Source: Methylotuvimicrobium sp. KM2 (GTDB taxonomy: Bacteria; Pseudomonadota; Gammaproteobacteria; Methylococcales; Methylomonadaceae). From it: DNA of 64,000 nucleotides. The DNA lies in the NCBI RefSeq assembly GCF_038051925.1, contig NZ_CP150634.1, forward strand, positions 3,046,300 through 3,110,299. Reading direction: 5' to 3'. Of the stretch, positions 45,770 to 55,505 are shown piece by piece. The notes beneath the pieces are model-generated. The model was not told the origin of the DNA and searched no databases. It saw nothing but the letters and a program-made list of their open reading frames with translations. The position numbers and the translations under genes were made by a program. The stretch's first letter is position 1; every line of letters starts with the position of its first letter.

Positions 45770-47509
45770 TCAGATATCGTCCCGGCCTAACGGCTTACTA
45801 AAATAATATCCCTGAAAACCATCGCAACCGCATCTGTGCAAATGCTCTAGCTGCTCCCACGTTTCGACGCCTTCGGCAATCAAATCAAGCTTTAAATGTT
45901 TCGACATGCCGATAATTGTCTCGACGATCACCGCATCGTTATCGTTGATTCCCAAATTGACTACAAAAGTCTTATCGATTTTCAATTGATCAATCGGCAA
46001 TCGGGTCAAGTAAGATAACGAAGAATAGCCGGTACCGAAGTCGTCGATTGAAAAGCGTAAACCTAATTCTTTCAGCGCATGCATCTTTTCGATAATGCCC
46101 TTGACATTCTGAACGATCAATCCTTCGGTAATTTCCAGAATGATATGCCGGGGATCGACTCCCGTCGATCTGACGATATCGTTAACCAAATCGATAAAGC
46201 CTGAAGCGCTAAATTGTTTAGGACTGATATTGACTGAAATATGCGGAACTTCCTTCCCTGCCCTGTGCCAAGCCACCCATTGCTCGCATGCCTTGGTCAG
46301 TACTTGACTACCGATTTCGACAATTAAACCGGTCTCTTCGGCTAAAGGAATGAAATCCTGCGGCGAAATGACGCCTTGCTCGGGATGCTGCCATCTGACC
46401 AATGCTTCATAGCCGAGTAATTGTTTATGATAATTAAATTGAGGCTGATAAACTAATCCCAGGTAATCGTGAACCAATGCATTTCTAAGCTCTTTCTCCA
46501 GTTGCAGTCTTTGATTGACTTTATCTTGCATATCGGGATGAAAGAAACAATAGGTGTTCTTTCCGCTGTTTTTCGCGGCATACATTGCCGTATCGGCTTG
46601 TTTCAACAAATGATCGAAGGTATCCCCGTTATTCGGAAACAAGGTAATGCCGATACTCACCGAAACACGAAGCTCATGCCCCTCCAGTAAATAAGGCATT
46701 AATAATAGATCGAGAATTTTCTCGGCGACAACTTTGAGCTGGTTCGATGCAATGGTCTTATCATAAGAAAGATTGGACAACACGATAACAAATTCGTCGC
46801 CGCCCAAACGGGAAATCATATCCTCCTCTCTAAGATCCCTTCTAAGGCGATCGGCAACTTGCCTAAGCAGCAAATCCCCGACTTTATGCCCCAAGGAGTC
46901 GTTGATGGTTTTGAAATTATCCAAATCCAAAAAAAACAATGCACCGTAAATCTTGAAGCGAATTGTAGTAGCCAACTCTTGCTTTATTCTCTCCTCGAGC
47001 AAACTACGGTTGGCGAGTCCGGTAAGCGAGTCGTAATGCGCCAAGGTCCACAAATCGGCCTGTGATTTCTTGATTTGAGAAATATCGCTGAACACTGATA
47101 TATAGTGAGCCGGCTTGCCTTTTTCGCCGATCACATTGATCGTTTGCCAGGCCGGAAAGACATCTCCGGATTTCTTCTTGTTCCAAATTTCGCCCTGCCA
47201 ACGTTTATTGGTCGTGATACTTCGCCACATTCGGCGGTAAAAATGGATATCTTGTTTACCTGAAGAAAGAATCTTGGGGGTTTTACCCAGAACATCCTGT
47301 TCGGTATAACCGGTAATATTTGTGAATGCGGGGTTTACATAAAGAATACGCGTCGATTCGTCTGCAATCATCATCGCGTCGGAAGTCGCTTCGAACAAGG
47401 TTTTGTAGATTTCCAGCTTGATTTCAATAGACTCGGCATCCACGCTCGATAGGCTTTTGTTGTCTGCTGAGCGTCTATTCGCCGGAAATCGATGTTCTTG
47501 TTTTTGCAT
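45770..47509 (-). CDS. PAS-GGDEF-EAL cyclic-di-GMP enzyme
   Basis: 579 residues: one PAS domain (~30-145, with ILYVNPAFTNITGYTEQDVLGKTP), a GGDEF diguanylate cyclase domain (~155-315) with intact SRLGGDEFVIVLS, and an EAL phosphodiesterase domain (~325-575) with YEALVRWQHPEQG and the metal-site motifs EITEGL and FSIDDFGTGYSSLSYL. Both catalytic motifs look intact. There is no transmembrane segment, so it senses a cytoplasmic cue through PAS. It stands alone with 78 bp to lonB; a 547-bp repeat-bearing gap lies upstream. Confidence 0.94.
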   Translation of the reverse strand: MQKQEHRFPANRRSADNKSLSSVDAESIEIKLEIYKTLFEATSDAMMIADESTRILYVNPAFTNITGYTEQDVLGKTPKILSSGKQDIHFYRRMWRSITTNKRWQGEIWNKKKSGDVFPAWQTINVIGEKGKPAHYISVFSDISQIKKSQADLWTLAHYDSLTGLANRSLLEERIKQELATTIRFKIYGALFFLDLDNFKTINDSLGHKVGDLLLRQVADRLRRDLREEDMISRLGGDEFVIVLSNLSYDKTIASNQLKVVAEKILDLLLMPYLLEGHELRVSVSIGITLFPNNGDTFDHLLKQADTAMYAAKNSGKNTYCFFHPDMQDKVNQRLQLEKELRNALVHDYLGLVYQPQFNYHKQLLGYEALVRWQHPEQGVISPQDFIPLAEETGLIVEIGSQVLTKACEQWVAWHRAGKEVPHISVNISPKQFSASGFIDLVNDIVRSTGVDPRHIILEITEGLIVQNVKGIIEKMHALKELGLRFSIDDFGTGYSSLSYLTRLPIDQLKIDKTFVVNLGINDNDAVIVETIIGMSKHLKLDLIAEGVETWEQLEHLHRCGCDGFQGYYFSKPLGRDDI

Positions 47510-47750
47510 GCAGCCCTCTTAAATTACCAGCGATTCGCAAGCGCTTAAATCCAATAAAAAACGGATCAATACTCTGAAAACATCGACACACCCTTAGCAA
47601 GTACATCAAAACTTTCAGAACAACCAATCATTAAAAAGGAAATCTAAACAATGCTGTAATCAGACTGTCTAACGCCTCTGAAAAGCGTTACTTGGCGGCA
47701 CGGGGGCTGGGGGCCGCATCAGGGGTAACTATTCAGTCCCCCGGAAATTA

Positions 47751-47849
47751 TCGTTCCCACGCACTACGTGGGAACGCCTGAGTACCGCTCCAGCGGTACG
47801 AAACGCTAGAGCGTCTCGGTTTTCATTCCCACGCCGGAGCGTGGGAACG
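47751..47849. repeat. CGTTCCCACG palindromic REP cluster
   Basis: TCGTTCCCACGCACTACGTG, CCGCTCCAGCGG, and the closing CCGGAGCGTGGGAACGA form nested inverted repeats. Similar modules occur near 49960-50010 and 51040-51125. It fills much of the gap 47510-48056, in which I see no gene. Confidence 0.72.
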
Positions 47850-48056
47850 ATAGGGGGTGTGAATAATTACACCATCAGGGCGACAATAGTAAATGAATTT
47901 GCCCGTTAGTAAAACAGATTTGTTCCTTATCTCACAAGGATATTTATTTTAAAAGCATTAATTAATTCAAATAACTGAGCGGCACACTTGGTTATAATTT
48001 GAATATTGTTTTACTTTAAGGTCGGTTCGAAGCCGTATTGAATACCTGGATAACCT

Positions 48057-49631
48057 ATGACCGATTTTAATTATTTTGCCGCGTCAGGATTCTATTTTCC
48101 GAGCATTTCACTGAGCAGTTTTTTCCAAGCCGGGCACTTAACAATGCTGATCGCGGCCTTATCTATTTGGGGCTTTGTGCGTTATCACCGAAAATACCGC
48201 AATCTTCTTGTTGAGCATCATGACCAACAGCAAAAACTCAAACATCTAAAGTTAGCCACAAACAATGTATTTTACGAATGGCATATCGAAACCGGAAAGA
48301 TCGAAGGCTGTGAGGATTTCGCCAAACTATTCGGCTTTTCCGAACACGAAAATGCTATAAACCATGATCTTTTTCTAACAAAGCTTCACCCTGACGATCA
48401 AATCCGCATAAAACGAGTTTTCGAAGACGCATTAATCCATCTTGATACATTTACCGCTCACTATCGCTTACAAACTCCGGAACACGAAGTCGTTCCTATT
48501 CGTCAACACGGCAAGGTCATCAGGGATCCGAGCGGTAAGCCGTTAAAAATACACAACGTAATTCAAAAAGACGATAAATTTGCCGATAAAGCTTCGAGCG
48601 AAAACAAGCAACTACAGCATATCGTTACAACATCGGGATTAATCGGGGTTATAACGATTAATCCCGAAAGCCGGATACTATCGGCTAACGAATATATCTA
48701 TCGACTCTCAGGCCATGACCAAGCTACGCTAAAAAACGCCCCATTACGGACTTTGCTCGGTTTTCCGGATTTGAACGAGCGTTTTTTGTTGGCCCCGAAC
48801 ATCGACCATAACGGAATCATCAACGGTCAATTTATTCACAAAAACGGCACGGTCAGCAGCGTTAAACTGTCCGTCAACTCCGTTAACAACGATTCCGGTG
48901 CGATCGATTATTTTGTCATATTAATATCCGGCATTTGCGAACATATCGAGGAAGACCGAAAACTGTTGGAGCGAGAGCAACGGCATAAAAACACCCTAAT
49001 CCGAGAGGTGCATCACCGAATCAAGAACAACTTACAAGGAATTTTCGGCCTATTGCAAAACAACGCATTGGAACACCCCGAAGCCAAGGCGATTCTCGAA
49101 CAAAGCATGCTGCAGATCAACTCGCTGGCAATTACTTACGGCTTGCAAAGCAAGACAGAAAACGGGGAAATTTATCTATGCGACATTGTTCATTCCTCGA
49201 CAGAATTCTGTCAGCGCTTATTTTTTAGCACCAACGAAGCCGTCGATCTGCAAATCCCCGTCGATCATCCGATTCGAGTCGATCGAGACAATGCCGTTTC
49301 GTTATCTTTAATCGTTAACGAACTATTGCTCAATGCCATCAAGCACACCCCCGGAGTAAACAAAAAACTCTCGGTTTCTCTGGATTTTGATAAGCATCAT
49401 GCGACCTTTACCGTCAAGAACGAACCGGCTTCGCTACCCCAAGGTTTCGATTTCGAACAATCGATAAAAATCGGCACCGGACTTTCGCTAGTTAAAACAT
49501 TGATGCCGGAACAATCGCGATTGTGCATTTACCAGACGAACAATTCAGTCAGCGCACAATTAACGATGATGCCGCCATTGATTTTTCATAAAAGCCAAAC
49601 CAATCCGTTTTATAGCTCAAGCATCAAGTAA
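48057..49631 (+). CDS. PAS sensor histidine kinase, HisKA_2 type
   Basis: 524 residues: one transmembrane helix (~28-45), two PAS domains (~60-180 and ~190-300), and a C-terminal HisKA_2/HATPase kinase (LIREVHHRIKNNLQGIFGLLQ with the phospho-acceptor His, then SLSLIVNELLLNAIKH). Kinases of this class usually pair with response regulators bearing an ANTAR RNA-binding domain, such as the one at 50427-51023. The start ATG at 48057 follows a short AT-rich leader. The family is secure. Confidence 0.92.
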   Translation: MTDFNYFAASGFYFPSISLSSFFQAGHLTMLIAALSIWGFVRYHRKYRNLLVEHHDQQQKLKHLKLATNNVFYEWHIETGKIEGCEDFAKLFGFSEHENAINHDLFLTKLHPDDQIRIKRVFEDALIHLDTFTAHYRLQTPEHEVVPIRQHGKVIRDPSGKPLKIHNVIQKDDKFADKASSENKQLQHIVTTSGLIGVITINPESRILSANEYIYRLSGHDQATLKNAPLRTLLGFPDLNERFLLAPNIDHNGIINGQFIHKNGTVSSVKLSVNSVNNDSGAIDYFVILISGICEHIEEDRKLLEREQRHKNTLIREVHHRIKNNLQGIFGLLQNNALEHPEAKAILEQSMLQINSLAITYGLQSKTENGEIYLCDIVHSSTEFCQRLFFSTNEAVDLQIPVDHPIRVDRDNAVSLSLIVNELLLNAIKHTPGVNKKLSVSLDFDKHHATFTVKNEPASLPQGFDFEQSIKIGTGLSLVKTLMPEQSRLCIYQTNNSVSAQLTMMPPLIFHKSQTNPFYSSSIK

Positions 49632-50426
49632 GCCTATGATTACAAAATGCCGCCCCAATTCTTTACATCCAGATGCTTTTCAATTAGATTACCGGAATAA
49701 ATACAAACCCCAGCCCCCGCTTTGTATTCTCTTTATCGAATTATTGGCGCATCTTGATCGAGCCAATTATGTTCGTCTAGAAGTAGTTAAACTTCAAACT
49801 TTTATATTCAGATTCTGTCCTATCTTTCTTAAACTTTGCTTAGCCGCCAAGACTTTAGCCGGATACCGCTATTGCGCGGATATGACTTTAAAATAAGGTA
49901 GGAATAAGTTCGCTATGTTGAATGCATGATTCACCGTAATTATTCGCATCCCCTATCGTTACCACGCTGGGGCGGTACTCAGGCGTTCCCACGCAGAACG
50001 CTCATCGTTATACATAAATTGTAGGGTACGCTGAGCGTACCAAAGCCGTGCCCTGGCGGTTCGGTTGGGTTTGGCGCATGAACATTGCGGGGTTACCATG
50101 GTACGCACAGCGTACCCTACGCAGATCACCTAGCGTTAGGTGAGAAAGATCCGAGAGTGTTAAGTGACAATATAATGGTATCGAGGTCTCATTGATTAAG
50201 ATTGCTAAAGGGTGATTTTTGACTTATGTATAACGATGAGGCAGAGCTTAGGAACGATAATTGCCGGTGGACTGAATAGTTACAGCCAATCACCTATGGA
50301 ATTTAGTCTCTAGGTTCACGTCTTCCTTATTGAACAAAAAACGAATCACTTACAAGCATATTTTGGAAACTATTTTTAGCGATTACCTAAGCGCTTACGG
50401 CCGCACCGGCCTAAATTTAACTATTA
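49632..50426. other. Repeat-bearing gap between the kinase and ANTAR regulator genes
   Basis: No convincing gene; a weak frame at 49636-49896 has no ribosome-binding site or recognisable protein. It holds GGTACGC/GCGTACC arms (50021-50041 and 50100-50120, 19 of 21 bases paired) and a fragment of the B element with the host core (50285-50326). Confidence 0.7.
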
Positions 50427-51023
50427 ATGAATAAAACAATACTTCTTGCCGACGACGACCGGCTCATTCTCGGAACCATGAGCCGTGGACTAAGGCTATC
50501 CGGTTATAATGTATTAGAAGCGGCATCGGGCGATACGGCTATTAAACTCGCTCAAGATCAAAAGCCGGACATTGCGGTTTTAGATATCCGCATGCCGGAA
50601 ATGACCGGCATAGACGTTGCCAAACATCTTGTACAAGTGCTTGACGTTCCAGTCATATTCTTGTCCGCCTATTCCGACGAAGACACAGTAAAAGCCGCCA
50701 TCGCCTCCGGATGCATGAACTATTTGGTCAAACCCTGCAGTCTCGAACAATTGATTTTGACCATCGAAGCGGTACTCGAAAGAAACAAGGAAATCATTAA
50801 CCTGAAATACGAAAACAAGCAACTCGACAAAGCGCTATCCCAAAGCAGAAGCGTCTGCATAGCGATTGGCCTAATAATGAAGAATCAACTCCTCACCGAA
50901 GAGGCCGCATTTGAATATTTGCGCAAAAATGCCAGAGACCAGCGACGAAAAATAACCGAATTGGCCGAGGAAGTCATCCAAACCTTCGCCGGTCAAGACA
51001 ATCTTAGCCAGACCCGCTTATAA
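50427..51023 (+). CDS. Response regulator with ANTAR RNA-binding output
   Basis: 198 residues: a receiver domain (~1-120; Asp in KPDIAVLDIRMPEM is the phosphoacceptor) and a C-terminal ANTAR domain (~130-190; SVCIAIGLIMKNQLLTEEAAFEYLRKNA). ANTAR domains bind hexaloop RNA hairpins and prevent transcription termination. The kinase at 48057-49631 is the likely partner, though 795 bp of repeats lie between. The target RNA is not identified. Confidence 0.93.
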   Translation: MNKTILLADDDRLILGTMSRGLRLSGYNVLEAASGDTAIKLAQDQKPDIAVLDIRMPEMTGIDVAKHLVQVLDVPVIFLSAYSDEDTVKAAIASGCMNYLVKPCSLEQLILTIEAVLERNKEIINLKYENKQLDKALSQSRSVCIAIGLIMKNQLLTEEAAFEYLRKNARDQRRKITELAEEVIQTFAGQDNLSQTRL

Positions 51024-51599
51024 TGCAACTATTCAGTACCCGGCAATTATCGCTCCAGCGTGGGAATGCATACCGATCTTGCCTCGGCTGACAAGGTATG
51101 GATTCCCACGGAGGACCGTGGGAACCAGAAAAAAATTACCGTTTTGCAGTCTTAGACAATGAGGCATCGATACCATTTTTTGTCGCCCAACGTTCCTGTC
51201 TTTCCCTCACCTAGCGTTAGCCTAGAAAAAGCATTTCACCATGAAGATCATGAAGAATAGGAAGTTAATTCAATAGCTTATTACGCGTTTGTATAGGACT
51301 TTCGCTCACCAAAAAGGTTAGCGAGAAGGATTTGGTAAGTTCTTGGAATCCTTCATGAACTTCATGTGCTTCAGGGTTAGGTGAGGGACAACGAAGGCGT
51401 CGCTCCCACAAGGGGCCGGATGCTCTGTGGGAGCGACCCCCAGATCGCGATCTCGGAGCCACCGATACCCAATATCCGCAGATTTATCAAACAGCACCGT
51501 TTCCAGGTGTACGATGACATCTGTTTAGCAAGTTTACCGATATTTGTGTATAACGATAAGCGCCGGAGCGTGGGAACGATAGAGGGTGTGAATCATTAC
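51024..51599. repeat. Repeat-filled gap downstream of the ANTAR regulator
   Basis: Holds CGTTCCCACG-type modules (51040-51125), the opposite-orientation CATGAAG repeat (51229-51378, matching 1555-1712) and a GTGGGAGCG copy (51378-51462). No gene is seen. Confidence 0.72.
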
Positions 51600-52113
51600 T
51601 TACTGACTACTCAATAATTGCTGCATCGCATCTACTGATAACGGTCTGCTTAATAAATACCCTTGAATTTGATCGCAGCCTAATTGGCGTAAGAAATCCG
51701 CTTGCACTTGGGTTTCCACGCCTTCGGCAATGCATTTAAGGCGTAAATTGTGAGCCAGATTAACAATGGCCTCGACCAATACTTCATCGTCGGCGTCACC
51801 TGGAATATCTCGCACAAAGGATTGATCAATTTTAAGCCTGTCCACCGCGAAGCGTTTGAGATAGCTTAAACTGGAATAACCGGTACCAAAATCATCAATC
51901 GAAAATTGTACGCCTCGTTGGTTTAACGTATTCACCACCTGCAACACATACTCTGGATCGGTAACCAAGATGGATTCGGTTAATTCCAGCTCCAGATGGT
52001 GCGGCGGCAAACCGGTTTCTTCCAAGATTTCGGTGACCGATTGCAATAAGTTGTGCCTTAAAAATTGCACACAAGACACATTGACGGACACACGCAAATA
52101 ATGCCCTTGTAGC
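51600..52113 (-). pseudogene. 3' EAL-domain fragment of the disrupted PAS-GAF-GGDEF-EAL gene
   Basis: The terminal ~170 residues of an EAL phosphodiesterase: RVSVNVSCVQFLRHNL, the catalytic ELELTES, FSIDDFGTGYSSLSYLKRF and LIQ-type end IQGYLLSRPL. The sequence is contiguous, in frame, with 54045-55505 once the insertion sequence and one 10-bp target copy are removed (EWLLQGHYLRVSVNVS across the joint). Without the upstream part it has no start signal of its own. Confidence 0.9.
52104..52113. other. Left target-site duplication of the ISAs1 element
   Basis: CCCTTGTAGC, perfectly repeated at 54045-54054 on the other side of the element. Confidence 0.9.
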
Positions 52114-52215
52114 CACGGCGGAACAGTTCTCTATAACTTTACATGATAAATCAATGAAATATAACTAATCCTGGACAAACTTACATTTTTCAGATATAAA
52201 GCATCCTGACATTCT

Positions 52216-54029
52216 ATGTTTGGGATACAGGCTTTGAACCTTCAAGAGATCATCGTACAGCCAGTTCAGTCGAAAGAGCAGGAACGTTTTCAGTCATTAA
52301 TGAAGGCACACCACTATCTGGGCGCTTTACCAAAGATCGGACATACCTTGTGGTATGTCGCCAGCTATCATAATCAATGGCTGGCACTCATCAGCTTTTC
52401 CGCCGCAGCCTGGAAATGTGCTGCGCGTGATCAGTGGATTGGTTGGAGCTATCGGGTTCAATATGATCGCCTTCACCTGATTGCTAACAATAGTCGCTTT
52501 TTGATTCTCCCCGAGCACCATTATCCTAACCTTGCGTCCCGGGTTCTTTCCTTATGTGAACGGCGAATTTCTCAGGATTGGCAGCAACGCTTCGGTTACC
52601 CCTTATTATTGCTAGAAACTTTCGTTGATCCTCAGTTGTTTCATGGCACGATTTATCGTGCTTCTAACTGGGTGCATGTCGGCGATACCCGTGGTTACCG
52701 TCGGATTCGCCAAGGCTATAGCCCTAGAGCTCAACAGCCCAAGCAGGTTTTTGTTAGACCCTTGGAAAAGCGCGCTCAAACTCACTTGTCGCAACCTATG
52801 CTTAGCCCCTGTTATGGCTATGGAGCACCAAAAATCATGCTAACCGCCGATCAAATGCGCACTTTACCAGAGTTCTTTCTTGATATTCCTGACCCGCGGC
52901 GTAAGCAGGGACAGCGTCATTCTCTGCCGTGTATTCTGGCTCTTGCCACAGCTGCCGTGCTCTGTGGAATGGAAGGCTATAAAGCGATTGGCAGCTGGGC
53001 GGATGACTTAGGCCAAAAAGCGCGAGCCCGTTTTGGCTGTCGCAAACGCAATGGGCGTTATCAGGTACCCAGTCGCACCACCTTTAGAGAAACCTTAATT
53101 AGCGTCGATCCCGCACAACTCGATCTTGCGCTGCAAGGCTGGAACGAACAATTCGCCGAAGCCGACGAAGGCTTGGCCGTCGACGGTAAAACCCTGCGTA
53201 ACGCGATTGATGAAGACGGTCGTCAAACACACATCCTGGGCGTCGTCGGGCATCAGACGGGACGCTGCCACACTCAAAAAAAGTCGGTGCTTTGCCTGTA
53301 GAGGGAAGCGATGAACTTAAACAGACCAACGAAATCGGGATGTTCATCCCGGTTATGGATGCCCTGGCAAATATTGCAGATAAAACGATCACCGGCGACG
53401 CTCTTTTAACACAGCGTAAACTGGCGCACTATCTGGTCGAAGACCGGCAGGCCCATTATGTATTTACCGCCAAAGACAACCAACCCACAGTCGCCCAGGA
53501 TATTCGCCTAGCCTTTGAAAATCGCCAAGCGCCTGACTATAGCGAGCCCTACACCTTAACGCATGGTCGTATTGAGTCACGCTCTATTTGGACGTCTACG
53601 CTCCTGAACAACTACCTTGATTTCCCTTTCGTCGGGCAAATATTTGCCATACAACGCCACACCATCGACAAAAAAAGCGGCCAAGAAACCTTTGAGATGG
53701 CTTACGGCCTGACCAGTCATTCGCCGATGAGCGCCAACGCTGAACAAGTGCTCAAGTTCAATAGAGATCATTGGGGCGTTGAGAGTCATCATTACCTACT
53801 GGATTGGAATTGGAATGAAGATCGTTGCAGGATAAGCAAAGGCCATGGACCTGAAAACATAACCTGTCTGCGCAGATTTGCCGCAGGGTTGATTAAGTCC
53901 ATGAGTAAAGACAGTGTGGCAGCCACTACCGAAAAGCTGGCGCGTAATGTACGACGGGTATTCGATTACCTACGCATGACAGAGAATTCGAGAAAGGTTA
54001 TATTGCGATACCAAAGTCAAGAAGTTTAG
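52216..54029 (+). CDS. DUF4338-ISAs1 transposase in two frames (-1 frameshift)
   Basis: Frame 1 (52216-53301) encodes an N-terminal DUF4338 domain (residues ~10-200; HHYLG, IGWSYRVQYDRLHLIANNSRFLILP, LLLLETFVD) and the ISAs1-type associated domain (LPEFFLDIPDPRRKQGQRHSLP) with the first catalytic Asp in AVDGKTL. Frame 0 continues to 54029 with ITGDALLTQRKL (second Asp) and HWGVESHHYLLDW (Glu). The frames join at A_AAA_AAG (53277-53283): a -1 slip gives TQKKVGALPVEG, the family sequence; without it translation stops at 53301. This is either programmed frameshifting, as in many insertion sequences, or a disabling one-base deletion. Confidence 0.85.
53277..53283 (+). promoter_or_regulatory. A_AAA_AAG slippery heptamer
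   Basis: The zero-frame codons are CAA AAA AAG, so the heptamer has the X_XXY_YYZ phase for -1 slippage. Zero-frame translation would stop 16 bases later; the -1 frame is open for the rest of the transposase. Confidence 0.6.
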
Positions 54030-54044
54030 AACGGTTTCGCCGTG

Positions 54045-55505
54045 CCCTTGTAGCAACCATTCTTGCATTTGTTGACAGGCTTGACGCAGCACCGACTGCC
54101 CTAAGGTAACAATCAATCCACACTCTTCGGCAACCGAAATAAATTCTGCCGGTGAAATCATTCCCAGTTCGCCATGATGCCAGCGCGCTAAGGCTTCAAC
54201 ACCGACAATCTGTCCGCTTTTAATGTCAAATTGGGGTTGATAAACCACAAAGAAATCTTCGCGCTCCAGCGACAAACGCATGGCATTTTCTAAAGACATA
54301 CGGCGCATCACCTGCACATTCATGGCTGTGGTAAAAAACTTATAGTTATTGCGCCCACTGGCTTTAGCCTGATACAAGGCGGTATCGGCTTTTTGGAGCA
54401 GCCCATCGAATTCCTCACCGTCATCGGGATACAAACACGCGCCGATACTACATGATAACTGTAGTTTATGGACGTCAATGTCAAATGGGCGTGACAGCGC
54501 TACCAAGATTTTAGTGGAAATCTCGGCTAAATTCTCGGCATGGTGGATATTGCCCAGCATAATAACAAACTCATCACCGCCTATACGACTGACGGTATCC
54601 GCTTCGCGCACACAATCGCGAAGGCAACGGGCTATTTGTAAAAGCAGCTTGTCACCTATGGGATGACCTAAGCTATCGTTAACATTTTTAAAATTATCTA
54701 AATCCAAATACAACAAGCCTAGTTTCTTACCTTGGCGCTGTACATAAGACACCGCTTGTTGAAAACGATCCTTTAATAAAGTGCGGTTGGGCAGTTCCGT
54801 TAAAAGGTCATGATGCGCGAGAAACTCAATATACTCTTGGGCTTGTTTATGTTCGGTAATATCCATAAATACGGCAATGTATTCACTCGGTTGCTCCTCG
54901 GTTGTCGTATGCGCCACCGAAATACCAAGCCATTGCGGATAGATTTCTCCATTCTTACGCCGATTCCAAATTTCCCCTTGCCAATAGCCTTCACGATTCA
55001 GTTTCGTAAACATTTGTTGGTAAAAACCATCATCATGCCTCCCTGACTTGAGCAAACGCGGGGTTAAACCGAGCACTTCGGCTTCCGTGTAACCCGTAAT
55101 TTGGGTAAAGGCAGGGTTAACCGAGAGAATCCGTTGCTCACCGTCCGTGACGACTACGGCTTCCCGGCTATAACGAAACACCATCGCATCGAGTTCGAGT
55201 TTGCGTTGTTGCCGATTACGTTGTACCAAGGCCCATACATTATTGGCAAACATTTCTAAAACGGCCAAATCACCCGCATCATAAGGGTCTTGTTTATTAC
55301 CTACTCCCATAATCATCACGACATTATCGTCTTCGAGAACCGGCACGCTCATGTGGCGTAATAAGGCCGCATGGCCTTCCGGCAAGCCTTTTTTGTTAGC
55401 CAATGCCGGGTAATCATTATGAATAACCGGCTGACGCAAACGAAAACAGTCCGCCCACACACCGGCATTCGCTAACGGGTAATGATTATATGCACCGCTG
55501 TACAA
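54045..55505 (-). pseudogene. Middle fragment: GAF-PAS-GGDEF-EAL part of the disrupted sensor gene
   Basis: The segment continues the GAF domain (PLANAGVWADCFRLRQPVIHND), then PAS (~90-215 of this part), a GGDEF domain with intact RIGGDEFVIML, and the first half of EAL (GVEALARWHHGEL) up to the insertion at 54045. The frame at its upstream edge differs by one base from that of 55472-57058. The fragment has no ATG near its 5' end (only TTG at 55505). Confidence 0.9.

Larger units (their letters stand above)
52114..54044 (+). mobile_element. ISAs1-family insertion sequence, 1,931 bp
   Basis: Ends CACGGCGGAACAGTTCT (52114-52130) and, inverted, CACGGCGAAACCGTTCT (54044-54028), 17 bp with two mismatches, flanked by the perfect 10-bp duplication CCCTTGTAGC. 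It is longer than typical ISAs1 elements because the transposase carries an extra N-terminal domain. It has inserted into the EAL domain of the sensor gene on the minus strand. Confidence 0.95.

Noticed and set aside
49636..49896. 86-codon open frame after the PAS kinase
   Set aside because: No clear ribosome-binding site and an irregular composition; I could not support a protein.
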